In this document: piece after piece, positions 41,901 through 50,511 of the stretch
How the letters are laid out: every line of letters starts with the position of its first letter
How positions within the stretch are numbered: position 1 is the stretch's first letter
From: Paenibacillus sp. FSL R5-0490
Lineage (GTDB): Bacteria > Bacillota > Bacilli > Bacillales > Cytobacillaceae
Direction: 5' to 3'
Length of the DNA stretch: 64,000 nt
Assembly (NCBI RefSeq): GCF_001956215.1
Contig: NZ_MRTQ01000001.1
Span: 328,808-392,807 of the forward strand
Notes under the pieces: model-generated
Database searches by the model: none
What the model was told of the DNA's origin: nothing
The model's input: only the letters and a program-made list of their open reading frames with translations
Program-made: the position numbers and the translations under genes

Positions 41901-43778
41901 ATGAAAAGATATTTTACAATCGGTATGGCAGGCCATATCGATCATGGAAAAACGACATTGACAAAGGCATTAACAAATGTAGATACAGATAGGCTTAAAG
42001 AAGAAAAAGAAAGGCAGATATCCATAGAACTCGGATTCGCCCCTTTACATGAAGATGAGGAAATCCAAATTTCAGTGGTGGACGTACCTGGTCATGAGCG
42101 CTTTATCAGGCAGATGATAGCCGGAGTTGCCGGGATTGACTTAGTCGTCCTAGCTGTCGCAGCCGATGAAGGAGTAATGCCCCAAACAAGAGAGCACTTG
42201 GAAATTCTCGATTTCCTAGGGATCCGTAATGGCATTGTCGCCATAACAAAGATTGATCGTGTTGATGAAGAGTTCACCGATCTTGTAAAAGAAGAAATTC
42301 TTGAGGAACTGAAAGGATCTATTTTTGAAGATGTTCCAGTTATCTTAACAGATAGCCTGTCAGGCAAAGGAATTGAAGAGTTAAAGCAGTTGATTATCCA
42401 TACCCTGAAAGAACAGGATACACGGGATGCAAAAGGTGCCTTCCGGCTTCCAATCGATCAGGTATTCACGGTGAAAGGGCAGGGTACTGTAGTCAGAGGC
42501 ACTGTTTATGAAGGAAAAGTAGAAGAAGGACAGCTTCTGAAAATCATGCCAAATGGCATCGAGACCAGGGCACGCCAGCTGCAGGTGCATCATCAGCCTG
42601 CAAAAGCGGCATTTGCAGGGCAAAGGGCAGCCATTAACCTTTCAGGCGTGTCGAAGGAGGATATTGAGCGGGGCGAGGTACTTGTATCGTCTGAGCATTT
42701 CAGCGTCACAAAAACCATTGATGTTGCTGTAAGAATAGTTGGAGATTTAGAGCATATCATCAAACAGCGCATGCCGATTAAATGCCATATTGGCACGGCA
42801 GAAGTAATGGGAAGAATCGTCTTCTTTGATCGTAATGAATTATCCAATTCAGAAGGAGAAATTCTCTGCCAGCTTCGTTTAGATGAAGAAATCGTTGCCA
42901 AAAGGGGCGACCGGTTCATTTTAAGACGGCCAAGTCCCCAGGAGACCCTCGGCGGGGGCTGGGTTATCGATCCCAATGGAGAAAAGTACCGGTTCGGCCA
43001 AAAAACCATTGAGGATTTAAGCAGGAAAAAAGAAGGAACACCGAAAGATCGCATAAAAGCCGTGTTGTTCGAAGATAAGGTCCTTTCTCTTGCAGAGATA
43101 ACAGCAAAGACTTCACTGGATGAATTGATGGTTCAAGAAATACTTAAAGAAGAAGATTTCCAGGGCATCAGCAGCAAGGAATTTACTTTAGCAGCCATCC
43201 ATGAGGCAATAGAGGCAGAAATAGCTGACCGCCTGAATGAGTTCCATCTGGAAAATCCAATGAGGCAAGGGGCTAATAAAGCAGAATTGCTGCAGGCAAT
43301 GCAGAATAAATATCCTAAAATGCTGATTGAATTTGTTTTAAATTCAGGTATTGAAAAAAATGCATTTCAACGAAAAGGACAGTTTTTGCAGAATAAAGGT
43401 TTTCATCCTCATGTACCGAAAAGCTGGCAAAAACGAACGGACAATCTTCTTGCTGAATTAAAAAAAGATGGCTATAAAGTAAAACCGTTTGAAGAATATT
43501 ACGCTTCCGCCGGGATTCCTGAGAACCTCAAAGGCGATCTAAAACGATATTTAGAAGATCAGGAAACCGTCATATCGCTGGATGCACAAAACTATTGGCA
43601 CGGTGATCATTTTAGAGCAGCAGTAGAAAAACTGAAAAATGGCACAGCTGCTGAATTTGAAGTAGGCCATGCAAAGGAAGTATTGGGTCTCTCCAGAAAG
43701 TATATGATTCCTTTTCTTGAAAAACTTGATTCTTTGGGAATAACACGGAGAACAGAAAATAAAAGAATATGGATGTAA
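41901..43778 (+). CDS. selB: Selenocysteine-specific elongation factor SelB
   Basis: 625 aa, typical for SelB. The start at 41901 has GCAGGTGG upstream; an in-frame GTG at 41889 overlaps that site. G1 GMAGHIDHGKTTLTKAL, switch region QISIELGFAPL, G3 DVPGHERFIRQM, G4 TKID, two EF-Tu-like beta barrels, the LGGGWVIDP segment, and about 250 C-terminal residues of winged-helix repeats that bind the SECIS hairpin. It carries Sec-tRNA to recoded UGA. No selA, selD, selC or obvious selenoprotein is in the window, so the rest of the pathway must lie elsewhere. Terminator follows. Confidence 0.92.
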   Translation: MKRYFTIGMAGHIDHGKTTLTKALTNVDTDRLKEEKERQISIELGFAPLHEDEEIQISVVDVPGHERFIRQMIAGVAGIDLVVLAVAADEGVMPQTREHLEILDFLGIRNGIVAITKIDRVDEEFTDLVKEEILEELKGSIFEDVPVILTDSLSGKGIEELKQLIIHTLKEQDTRDAKGAFRLPIDQVFTVKGQGTVVRGTVYEGKVEEGQLLKIMPNGIETRARQLQVHHQPAKAAFAGQRAAINLSGVSKEDIERGEVLVSSEHFSVTKTIDVAVRIVGDLEHIIKQRMPIKCHIGTAEVMGRIVFFDRNELSNSEGEILCQLRLDEEIVAKRGDRFILRRPSPQETLGGGWVIDPNGEKYRFGQKTIEDLSRKKEGTPKDRIKAVLFEDKVLSLAEITAKTSLDELMVQEILKEEDFQGISSKEFTLAAIHEAIEAEIADRLNEFHLENPMRQGANKAELLQAMQNKYPKMLIEFVLNSGIEKNAFQRKGQFLQNKGFHPHVPKSWQKRTDNLLAELKKDGYKVKPFEEYYASAGIPENLKGDLKRYLEDQETVISLDAQNYWHGDHFRAAVEKLKNGTAAEFEVGHAKEVLGLSRKYMIPFLEKLDSLGITRRTENKRIWM

Positions 43779-43783
43779 TTCAT

Positions 43784-43822
43784 AAAAAGAGCACTTGGAT
43801 TATGTATCCTGGTGCTCTTTTA
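43784..43822 (+). terminator. Terminator of selB
   Basis: AAAAGAGCAC/GTGCTCTTTT with a 17-base loop. Confidence 0.8.
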
Positions 43823-43888
43823 CTTTGACTATATCTATAGAAATTGTCTAATTGCTAGGTAGAGGCCGGCTCAGTTGAAGGGAAATCC

Positions 43889-43897
43889 CATACATTA
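43889..43897 (+). promoter_or_regulatory. Mother-cell-type -10 (sigma E or K) of the repeat-protein gene
   Basis: CATACATTA fits both the sigma-K -10 CATANNNTA and the sigma-E -10 CATACAHT. No convincing -35 is found at the usual distance, so this is weak; an activator such as GerE could compensate. Confidence 0.35.
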
Positions 43898-43929
43898 GTA
43901 GGGACAAAACTATAACTGAGGTGAACGAA

Positions 43930-45850
43930 TTGAAAGGAAGGAGAAAAAAAGGGGAAATTGTCTGCCGGATACAGCGGCCCCCGAATGGCTGTCCAGGTTT
44001 ATTCCCTCCGAGTTTATGTACAAATCCCTCGATAATACTTGATAATCCAGGCCCTATCAGCTGTGAAGCCACGATTACAGGACGAGTCATTTGTGATTTG
44101 GTGCCGGTCTCAGGTGTGACTGTGCAGCTTACCAGCTCTTTTGCCGGCGTAATTTTCGAGGATGATACCCCTGTAACAGATAACAGAGGAAGATTTACAA
44201 CCATCGCCACCGTAGCAAGAAATACTCCAATACAGCAAGGTGTAATAATATCCGCTTCAGCAACTGTTATTGGAATTGAAGTATCAGATTCAATAACCAC
44301 CAGTGCCGGCTGTATTGCATGCAGAAATCCTCGGATAACACTTATTACTCCTCAGGGGGTTGTTGGCTGTTCCGGCGGGCAATTAACAGGAGTGGTTACG
44401 TGCGATAACGTGCCTGTTCCGAATGCGTCGGTTTCTTTTTTTGTATCAGATCCGAGAAGTATTATTCTCGAGGAAAATCCTACAACAACAAATGCCAATG
44501 GTGAGTACTCGATTGATTTTGCACCGGTTTTTGGAATAACCGAAACGGTAACCATTAGCGCAAGAGCTGCAATTGGAGGAACGACAGTTGAAACAGATCC
44601 TCAATCGGTTGAACTGAATTGCCATACCTGTGTTAATCCTGCTATTGATCTCTTTAATCCTGGCCAAATCAGCTGTTCCGGGCTAATAAGAGGGCGCGTT
44701 ACTTGTAATGGTTTATCTGTTCCCAACACGATCGTTAATTTAAGAGGATCTTCTATACTGCGGTTCGCTGATGACAATCCCAGAACAGGTGTGGATGGCA
44801 TCTTTGAAACGCCTGTAACCATTCGAGTAGGTACAGAGATACAGGATGTAGAAATTAATGCATCTGCAATTGTGAATGGCAGATTTGTTGAGGATACAGA
44901 GTTTACGAGGGCTGGGTGTCTGGAATGCAGAAATCCTTTATTGACCATACTCACACCTGCAGGTACAGTCACTTGTAATGGAGCCCCTATAACTGGAAGA
45001 GTCACTTGTGATGGAGAAGGTATTGAGAATGTGACCGTATCCTTTAGGGTGGAATCGTCTGCAGGCCCTGTATTTGTTTTACCAGATGTAACAGATGCGG
45101 AAGGATTCTATTCTACACGAATAACACCTGGTTTTGGAGCAGTAGGCAATGTGACTGTTACAGCCTTTACCACGGTTGGAGGAATCCCCATTGAATCTCC
45201 AGCTCAAGTTGTAACAGTTGATTGTCCAGGCTGCCGGATACAGCTTGATAACCCGGGTCCGATCAGCTGTGAAGCATTAATCACAGGCAGGGTTCTCTGC
45301 GGACAAAATGAGCCACAGCCTGGCATTACAGTCACTTTATCTACACCGGCAGGCAGTCCTTTAATATTTGATGATGAGAATCCTGAAACAGATGCAAACG
45401 GAGTTTTCTCAAGCATAGTAAGAGTGCGTTTCCCGACTTCACAGACAGATGGATTGGAATACACTGCTACAGCTGAAGTTAATGGAGATATTATATCAAA
45501 TACCAATAGGGTCAGAGCAGGATGTATTGCGTGTGAGAATCCTCTCTTAACGTTGAATGTCCCGGGAGGTGTAATAGGATGTGACGGCGCACTGCTTACA
45601 GGCCGCTTATCTTGTGAAGGAGAAGGTCTTCCAAACTTTGCAGTATTTATCGATATTATCTCTGGTGCTCAGGATGTATTCTTTATTGAGAATCCAGCAA
45701 TCACCGGACCGGATGGCAGCTTCAGTTCCCGTATCCTTCCGGCACAAGGGGCAACAGGCACAAGAACAATCAGAGCACGAGCGGAAGTAGCCGGCCAGGA
45801 GTTCCAGTCGGTATCACGAATCATTAATGTGAATTGTCCTCCTTCCGAGT
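43930..45850 (+). repeat. Six tandem ~300-base coding repeats (three doublets)
   Basis: Protein modules start near CTNPSIILDNPGPISC, RNPRITLITPQGVVGC, VNPAIDLFNPGQISC, RNPLLTILTPAGTVTC, CRIQLDNPGPISC and ENPLLTLNVPGGVIGC. Modules 1 and 5 share LDNPGPISCEA and ITGRV almost exactly, showing duplication of a two-module unit. Confidence 0.8.
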
Positions 45851-46314
45851 GCCCTTGTAAATTTAATCTTAATACTCAAGGCGGTGCCCAGCCAGGTGCT
45901 AGGATTCGGGTTACCCGTTTTGGTGTGCCGTCCGATTTGATAGGACAAATGAATATTAATGTGTCTCAATGCGGATCAAGTCAAAGTGGAGGATGCAATC
46001 CTGCCAACGATAGTTTTAACTTTACATTTAACGCTTTAAACGGTGATAATTATCAATTTTCTCAAGGAAGAAGGCGTTTTATTTCCTGCAGCAATGATGG
46101 CAGATCAGCTACAGTAGTAGGTGACATGCTCGGAAGAGTAAATAATGGTCCGTTCAGAGACTTTGAAGTTACCATAACGGTGACCCTTGATCCGGTCACT
46201 AAAGTGGCTGAATGGCAAATTCTTGCAACAGACGGAACAGCGACGCGGTTTGAAACCATTGTGCCGTGGCGTGCGCAGGCATCTCCTCAATCTTTTATAG
46301 CAGACTGCGAGTAA
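43930..46314 (+). CDS. Cys-rich six-repeat beta-sandwich protein, putative spore-surface protein
   Basis: 794 aa from a TTG at 43930 (GAGGTGA five bases upstream; the GTG at 43921 is inside that site). No signal peptide or membrane segment. After a basic, Cys-containing head, six tandem modules of about 95-100 residues follow. Each has NPxIxLxxPGxIxC, ITGRVxC, a VPxxxV strand, a DxNGxF-type turn, AxAxVxG and a closing CxxC. Odd modules read NPGPISC, even ones TPxGVxxC, so the unit is a doublet. A different C-terminal domain (about 150 aa, four Cys) ends FIADCE. The modules resemble Ig-like/carboxypeptidase-regulatory-like folds. Disulfide-linked spore coat or exosporium is the best guess; no family is recognised. 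Confidence 0.75.
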   Translation: MKGRRKKGEIVCRIQRPPNGCPGLFPPSLCTNPSIILDNPGPISCEATITGRVICDLVPVSGVTVQLTSSFAGVIFEDDTPVTDNRGRFTTIATVARNTPIQQGVIISASATVIGIEVSDSITTSAGCIACRNPRITLITPQGVVGCSGGQLTGVVTCDNVPVPNASVSFFVSDPRSIILEENPTTTNANGEYSIDFAPVFGITETVTISARAAIGGTTVETDPQSVELNCHTCVNPAIDLFNPGQISCSGLIRGRVTCNGLSVPNTIVNLRGSSILRFADDNPRTGVDGIFETPVTIRVGTEIQDVEINASAIVNGRFVEDTEFTRAGCLECRNPLLTILTPAGTVTCNGAPITGRVTCDGEGIENVTVSFRVESSAGPVFVLPDVTDAEGFYSTRITPGFGAVGNVTVTAFTTVGGIPIESPAQVVTVDCPGCRIQLDNPGPISCEALITGRVLCGQNEPQPGITVTLSTPAGSPLIFDDENPETDANGVFSSIVRVRFPTSQTDGLEYTATAEVNGDIISNTNRVRAGCIACENPLLTLNVPGGVIGCDGALLTGRLSCEGEGLPNFAVFIDIISGAQDVFFIENPAITGPDGSFSSRILPAQGATGTRTIRARAEVAGQEFQSVSRIINVNCPPSECPCKFNLNTQGGAQPGARIRVTRFGVPSDLIGQMNINVSQCGSSQSGGCNPANDSFNFTFNALNGDNYQFSQGRRRFISCSNDGRSATVVGDMLGRVNNGPFRDFEVTITVTLDPVTKVAEWQILATDGTATRFETIVPWRAQASPQSFIADCE

Positions 46315-46325
46315 ATATGATGTTT

Positions 46326-46354
46326 AAAAGGTCAGCCTGAGAGCTGGCCTTTTA
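46326..46354 (+). terminator. Rho-independent terminator
   Basis: AAAAGGTCAGC/GCTGGCCTTTT (one G-T) with a six-base loop. Confidence 0.85.
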
Positions 46355-46597
46355 CTTTGTGAAGAAATAATTTAATTCCGAATTTTCAATATTAATGTGA
46401 AAAATATCCTGATTATTGTCATGGAATAGAAATGTTAACCTGCTTAAATTAGGATAATATGTCCATTAATTGCACAAAAAAGGGAAAATATATGAATTTA
46501 TTATAAATATACCCAGAAACACCATTATTTTTAGATAGGATTTTACTAGAATTATTACTAATATTAGGATGTCAAAGAAATTTAAGGAGTGTACAAC

Positions 46598-47584
46598 TTG
46601 AAGAAACAACTACTTACAATGGCTGCGACAGCTGGTTTTTTGATTACACCGTTCAATGGAGAAGCAAGTGCTCATGAAAATAAATATATCGTTCAGTCTG
46701 GTGACACATTATGGGGAATCTCACGCTCTAACAATCTTTCAATTGAAGAGTTAAAGACTTGGAATAGTATCTCAGGTTCGACAATATATAAAGGACAAGC
46801 CCTGACTCTGCTGACCCCGCACAGCCATAACGCTTCAACAAGTGTGCCGCAAAGCGCTGCAGTCAGCTACACAGTGAAATCTGGCGATACTTTATGGGGA
46901 ATTGCAAGAGCTCACGGCCTTTCCGTCAGTACACTAAAGAGTCTGAACGGAATCAGCAGTGACGCGATATATCCTGGCCAAAAGCTGCAAATTAAAGGTT
47001 CAGCTCAATCCGCTGCACCTTCTGCTCCTGCAGGCACTGGATCTTACACTATCCAAAGAGGTGACACTCTTTCCGGTATTGCATCTCGCCATAACTTATC
47101 GGTTTCACAATTAAAGGCAATGAACAGCCTATCTTCAGATTTAATTTATGCCGGCCAGACACTGAAGATATCTGGGACTGCTGCAAGCAAGCCGGCAGAA
47201 ACACAGGTAGCATCCCAATCAACTTCAAAAGTGAATGAGCTCATTACTGAAGCAAAGAAATATATTGGCTCACCTTACGAATGGGCAGGAAGTACACCTG
47301 CAGGATTCGATTGCAGCGGATATCTGAACTATGTATATGGTAAAGTAGGAATCTCTATTCCACGTACTGTAGCATCCATTTGGAGTGCGACAAAACATGT
47401 TGCATCGCCAAGGATCGGGGATTTGGTATTCTTTGAAACTTACAAATCCGGTCCATCCCATGCCGGAATTTATCTTGGCAATTACAAATTCATTCATGCC
47501 GGTTCTTCACGCGGTGTCGAGATCAGCGACATGAACAATTCCTACTGGAAGCCTCGTTATTTAGGAGCAAAAACAACTTTTTAA
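46598..47584 (+). CDS. LysM-NlpC/P60 peptidoglycan endopeptidase (LytE/LytF type)
   Basis: 328 aa from TTG 46598, with AAGGAG eight bases upstream (the GTG at 46589 overlaps that site). Sec signal peptide ending near GEASAHE. Three LysM repeats (YIVQSGDTLWGISR; YTVKSGDTLWGIAR; YTIQRGDTLSGIAS) with Ser/Ala-rich linkers, then an NlpC/P60 domain with catalytic Cys in FDCSGYLNYVY, His in SHAGIYLGN and the third His in KFIHAGSS. A secreted D,L-endopeptidase acting on wall stem peptides, for cell separation or elongation as in LytE/LytF. Confidence 0.93.
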   Translation: MKKQLLTMAATAGFLITPFNGEASAHENKYIVQSGDTLWGISRSNNLSIEELKTWNSISGSTIYKGQALTLLTPHSHNASTSVPQSAAVSYTVKSGDTLWGIARAHGLSVSTLKSLNGISSDAIYPGQKLQIKGSAQSAAPSAPAGTGSYTIQRGDTLSGIASRHNLSVSQLKAMNSLSSDLIYAGQTLKISGTAASKPAETQVASQSTSKVNELITEAKKYIGSPYEWAGSTPAGFDCSGYLNYVYGKVGISIPRTVASIWSATKHVASPRIGDLVFFETYKSGPSHAGIYLGNYKFIHAGSSRGVEISDMNNSYWKPRYLGAKTTF

Positions 47585-47589
47585 TCAGT

Positions 47590-47630
47590 AAAAAGTACTC
47601 AACGCCACATGGGCGCTGAGTACTTTTTTA
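47590..47630. terminator. Bidirectional terminator
   Basis: AAAAAGTACTCA/TGAGTACTTTTT with an inner CGCC/GGCG pairing; between convergent lytE-like and csbD genes. Confidence 0.9.
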
Positions 47631-47631
47631 C

Positions 47632-47823
47632 TTAATCTCTTCGGTCATTGAATGTCTTTGACAGTGCTTCCTTTGCATCTCCCCATTTTTCCTGTGCCTG
47701 TCCTTTTACTTTATCCATATTTCCTTCAGCTTCTTTGGATTCATTATTGGTCAGTTTGCCGTATTGCTTTTTTAATTCGCCTTTTAATTGATCTGCATTT
47801 CCATTTGTCTGGTCTCTGTTCAT
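47632..47823 (-). CDS. csbD: CsbD-family general stress protein
   Basis: 63 aa, hydrophilic and charged: ADQLKGELKKQYGKLTNNES and AEGNMDKVKGQAQEKWGD are the CsbD hallmark (GKxKQxxGxLT...G...KxxGxxQxxxG). GAGGAGG precedes the ATG. A sigma-B promoter lies 36 bases upstream, agreeing with sigma-B control of csbD in B. subtilis. Molecular function unknown. Confidence 0.92.
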   Translation of the reverse strand: MNRDQTNGNADQLKGELKKQYGKLTNNESKEAEGNMDKVKGQAQEKWGDAKEALSKTFNDRRD

Positions 47824-47858
47824 TATTAACTCCTCCTCGTATAATAGCTTTCTTCTTG

Positions 47859-47884
47859 TTTACCCCCAAAAAATAATTAAAAAC
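47859..47884 (-). promoter_or_regulatory. Sigma-B promoter of csbD
   Basis: Minus strand GTTTTT (47879-47884), 14-base spacer, GGGTAA (47859-47864); consensus GTTTAA-N12/15-GGGTAT. Confidence 0.7.
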
Positions 47885-47904
47885 ACGCTGCAGTAAAATA
47901 ATAT

Positions 47905-47932
47905 AAACACGCCTGCAATATGAGGCGTGTTT
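47905..47932 (-). terminator. Terminator of the coiled-coil gene
   Basis: AAACACGCC/GGCGTGTTT, nine-base stem; on the minus strand followed by a T/A-rich tract. Confidence 0.65.
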
Positions 47933-47936
47933 ATGG

Positions 47937-48710
47937 TTAATCATTATTTACTTTATTTTCAATCAAGGAAATCTTATTTTCTAATTGGCTTAAAAGTTTT
48001 AAAGCCTTTTCAAGCTCTGCGTCTTTTTTTTCAAATTCCGAAATAAAATAGTTCAGCTTATTCGCTTCATTATTATTCTCTGTTTCGCTGGGATAAACCA
48101 CATTTCCTTCATTATATGCTTTAATTTCTTTCCTTAATTCCTTCATACTGGATTCAGAAGAAGCTTTATATCTGGCTGCCATTAGCAGCTCTTCCTGAAG
48201 TATCCGGTTTTCCCTCTTCAGATCCTCCCATTCTCCAGAGGAGACGTCTACATTTAATGTTTTAGATCTCTTTAGATTTTTTGCCTTTAAAGCCAATAAT
48301 TGTTCCTTTTCCATCAATAAGTCTTCTGCTTTACAGTACATATCCCAGTAAGTTACCTCCAGTTCATAAATACGTGCCCATAAGCTGTTAATAAGTTCTT
48401 TATCTTCCTGAAAAACAACAACACTAACTGGATCTTTCTGGTTATAGGTCCGGTACAGATAGTCCTGCATAGTATGCATATAAGATCTTTGCTTTAAATT
48501 TTCTTCTGCTAACAGGGCCAATTTTTTTTTAAAGATATCATTTTTCCTAATCAATTCCTGATTCTGCTCATGTATGTCATTAATTCTTTTTGTATGTTCT
48601 TTTTCATAATCCGGACTGAGCAGGGATTGGTATCTTGCCAATTCCGATTTAAGATGGATAATCTTCTGCTGCAGCTGGATTTCTTTATTGGGAGTATGGT
48701 TGCGAAGCAT
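47937..48710 (-). CDS. Coiled-coil protein of unknown function
   Basis: 257 aa from the ATG at 48710 (AAAGGAG seven bases upstream; the ATG at 48716 is only one base from it). Long helical, heptad-rich segments at about residues 10-80, 150-190 and 215-255, with a short globular-looking middle (VSVVVFQEDKELINSLWARI). No signal peptide, no Cys. No family recognised. A partial sigma-K promoter (48742-48767) and its neighbours suggest a sporulation role, perhaps a scaffold for the spore surface; this is inference. Confidence 0.7.
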   Translation of the reverse strand: MLRNHTPNKEIQLQQKIIHLKSELARYQSLLSPDYEKEHTKRINDIHEQNQELIRKNDIFKKKLALLAEENLKQRSYMHTMQDYLYRTYNQKDPVSVVVFQEDKELINSLWARIYELEVTYWDMYCKAEDLLMEKEQLLALKAKNLKRSKTLNVDVSSGEWEDLKRENRILQEELLMAARYKASSESSMKELRKEIKAYNEGNVVYPSETENNNEANKLNYFISEFEKKDAELEKALKLLSQLENKISLIENKVNND

Positions 48711-48741
48711 TTTCATTCTCCTTTCAGAAACGCATTTACCT

Positions 48742-48767
48742 CATTTTATGTAATTAGCCCTTAAAGT
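48742..48767 (-). promoter_or_regulatory. Imperfect sigma-K-like promoter
   Basis: Minus strand AC (48766-48767), 15-base spacer, CATAAAATG (48742-48750), one base off CATANNNTA and one base short in spacing. Confidence 0.3.
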
Positions 48768-48778
48768 TTCTTTGAATT

Positions 48779-48804
48779 AAAAAAGACATGAGGGCCCTCA
48801 TGTC
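48779..48804 (-). terminator. Perfect 20-bp palindrome with T tract on the minus strand
   Basis: GACATGAGGGCCCTCATGTC (48785-48804); reading the minus strand it is followed by six T (48779-48784). It ends a transcript coming from 48805 onward, not the coiled-coil gene, which starts below it. Confidence 0.7.
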
Positions 48805-49176
48805 AAAAGGTATAAATTATAAGGTTATCATTGCAATGATCCTATTCGTGTGATAAAAATCCGTTCGTCAAATACTCATTGAAAATCGGTTGGAAATTCG
48901 TGTATTGCATGAAACGCCATTCGAGGATCCAGTGATATAGTAAATAGACTTTTAGTTGACATTTATTATTAAACTAGCAGAAATATCCCTATTCATTTAA
49001 TAGTGAAGCGAAAGGAAAGATTTAAATCGTTAACCTTTCTTACTTATACTATATGCCGTGTGTAAAGAAAGGACAATGGCATTTACCCTATAGTGAACAC
49101 ATTTATAAAAAAATAGACTCTTTTACTACTTTTTAAAATTAGGTTCTTTTTTTACAAAAATAGGTACTTGTTCTAT

Positions 49177-49204
49177 ACCAAATCTGGTTTCTTTCCATAG
49201 GATA
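49177..49204 (+). promoter_or_regulatory. Sigma-K promoter of the TPTPTP protein gene
   Basis: AC (49177-49178), 17-base spacer, CATAGGATA (49196-49204), an exact match to AC-N16/17-CATANNNTA. Start expected near 49212, 35 bases before the gene. Confidence 0.7.
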
Positions 49205-49246
49205 TAGTGTGATAAAAATACTCATTAGAAAGAAAGGAAGGAAAAC

Positions 49247-50422
49247 ATGAAGAATAAGCGTAAAACGATTAAAGGTTCACAGCCGACTCCGACACCAACG
49301 CCGATTCCTCTTGATCCAAATGATTTAGCTCCAGAATGTATCTTTGTAGAAAAGGTTTATGACTGGGTGTTCTTTGCTAACAAATATGAGAACAAAAACT
49401 TTATTCCAGATGAAGATTGCAGAGCTGCAGTCGCTGCTGCTTTAGCTGCAGGGCAAAGAGTAGAAGTTCGCTGCTCGGCTGATGTAGATGATGTACAATC
49501 TTCAGCAACAATTTTGGAAAATGGAAATCCTGGCCTTGTAATGATTGTATGGACAGTGCCGGTTGATGTAACTATTCTGGTGAATGGTGCTGCAGTGTGT
49601 ACGTTCACAGTTCGCACACAGTTCACAGACGAAATTGTGCTATGCGTTCCGGAAGGCATCACAGAAGATAACATCCGCTTAAGAGCATATCAGGTAATAT
49701 GCCAGACTTCAGGTGGAGTATTAATGGGACCGGATCCATTTGGACCTATGATTCCATTAAGAGTTGTACTATGTAAAGATGTTCAAGTTCATTACCCAGT
49801 TAAACTTGAAGTTCTAGCAAAATTCTGCTTCCCGCGTCCAAATAATTTGAAACCAAGAAAACCAAAACTGCAGTGCGATCTAAACCTTTTAGAATTCCCG
49901 CCGCAATGTCCTTCTCTATTCCCTGTAGATAACTGTGAGTGTCAGGCTACTGCTATTACTAGGGGAGCTGCAACTGAAGCATTAATTGGAGCAGGTGCAG
50001 ATGCAGTTGATGTAACAGGTACTTCCAACATCCGTGCTGAGATCTGTCAAGAATGTTCTCTTGGTGACAGCACATTCAGCTACTCGTTCGATGATACTGA
50101 ATTTGATGGTCCGACACCAACACCTACACAGCCTGATTTCAGCTTCACTTACACGCCGAAATCTTTCAGACTTGTAGAATGTGAAGAAGACTATCTGGTT
50201 GCATATGGCAGTGGAATTAGAAATTGGGATGGATTAAAAGAAAGTCTTAACTTCGAATTATATATCTATAGTGAGGATTATATTGAAGGAGAAGGCTTCC
50301 AGCTGATTCTAAGAGATATGAGCACAAATGCAGTTGTATTCGATAGCGGATTTGTTGAAGCAGCTGTTAACTTTGAAGAGTGCGATACTTTTGCTGATCT
50401 TTTGGAGGATATCGACGACTAA
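49247..50422 (+). CDS. Putative morphogenetic spore coat/exosporium protein
   Basis: 391 aa, no signal peptide. A basic head leads into QPTPTPTPIP; PECIFVEKVYDWVFFANKYE and a Cys-containing beta-rich domain follow (about residues 30-235, seven or more Cys). A second Pro/Thr string (GPTPTPTQP, about 290) precedes an acidic C-terminal domain ending FADLLEDIDD. The VxKVYDxV opening recalls a group of morphogenetic spore coat proteins first described in B. megaterium (BMQ_0737 group); this is memory and only moderately firm. The sigma-K promoter and even Cys spacing support a mother-cell-made, cross-linked surface protein. AAAGGAAGG precedes the ATG. Confidence 0.7.
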   Translation: MKNKRKTIKGSQPTPTPTPIPLDPNDLAPECIFVEKVYDWVFFANKYENKNFIPDEDCRAAVAAALAAGQRVEVRCSADVDDVQSSATILENGNPGLVMIVWTVPVDVTILVNGAAVCTFTVRTQFTDEIVLCVPEGITEDNIRLRAYQVICQTSGGVLMGPDPFGPMIPLRVVLCKDVQVHYPVKLEVLAKFCFPRPNNLKPRKPKLQCDLNLLEFPPQCPSLFPVDNCECQATAITRGAATEALIGAGADAVDVTGTSNIRAEICQECSLGDSTFSYSFDDTEFDGPTPTPTQPDFSFTYTPKSFRLVECEEDYLVAYGSGIRNWDGLKESLNFELYIYSEDYIEGEGFQLILRDMSTNAVVFDSGFVEAAVNFEECDTFADLLEDIDD

Positions 50423-50426
50423 GCTT

Positions 50427-50458
50427 AGGAGGAGGGGATTCACTTCTCCTCCTTTTTA
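50427..50458 (+). terminator. Rho-independent terminator
   Basis: AGGAGGAG/CTCCTCCT with an 11-base loop, then TTTTAAA. Confidence 0.85.
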
Positions 50459-50511
50459 AATAAAATAAAGCATGTCAGAAATACATAATAATCGCGATAG
50501 GAGGGAGATAG

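Larger units (their letters stand above)
48711..49246. other. 536-base intergenic region
   Basis: Contains the minus-strand terminator at 48779-48804, with no gene ending at it, and the sigma-K promoter at 49177-49204. A short minus-strand frame ending at about 48858 (MQYTNFQPIFNEYLTNGF...) lacks a ribosome site; with upstream codons it reads WILEWRFMQYTNF and may be a gene remnant. Confidence 0.4.

Noticed and set aside
43848..45506. Several minus-strand frames opposite the repeat protein
   Set aside because: They recur with the repeat period, so they are antisense shadows of the modules.
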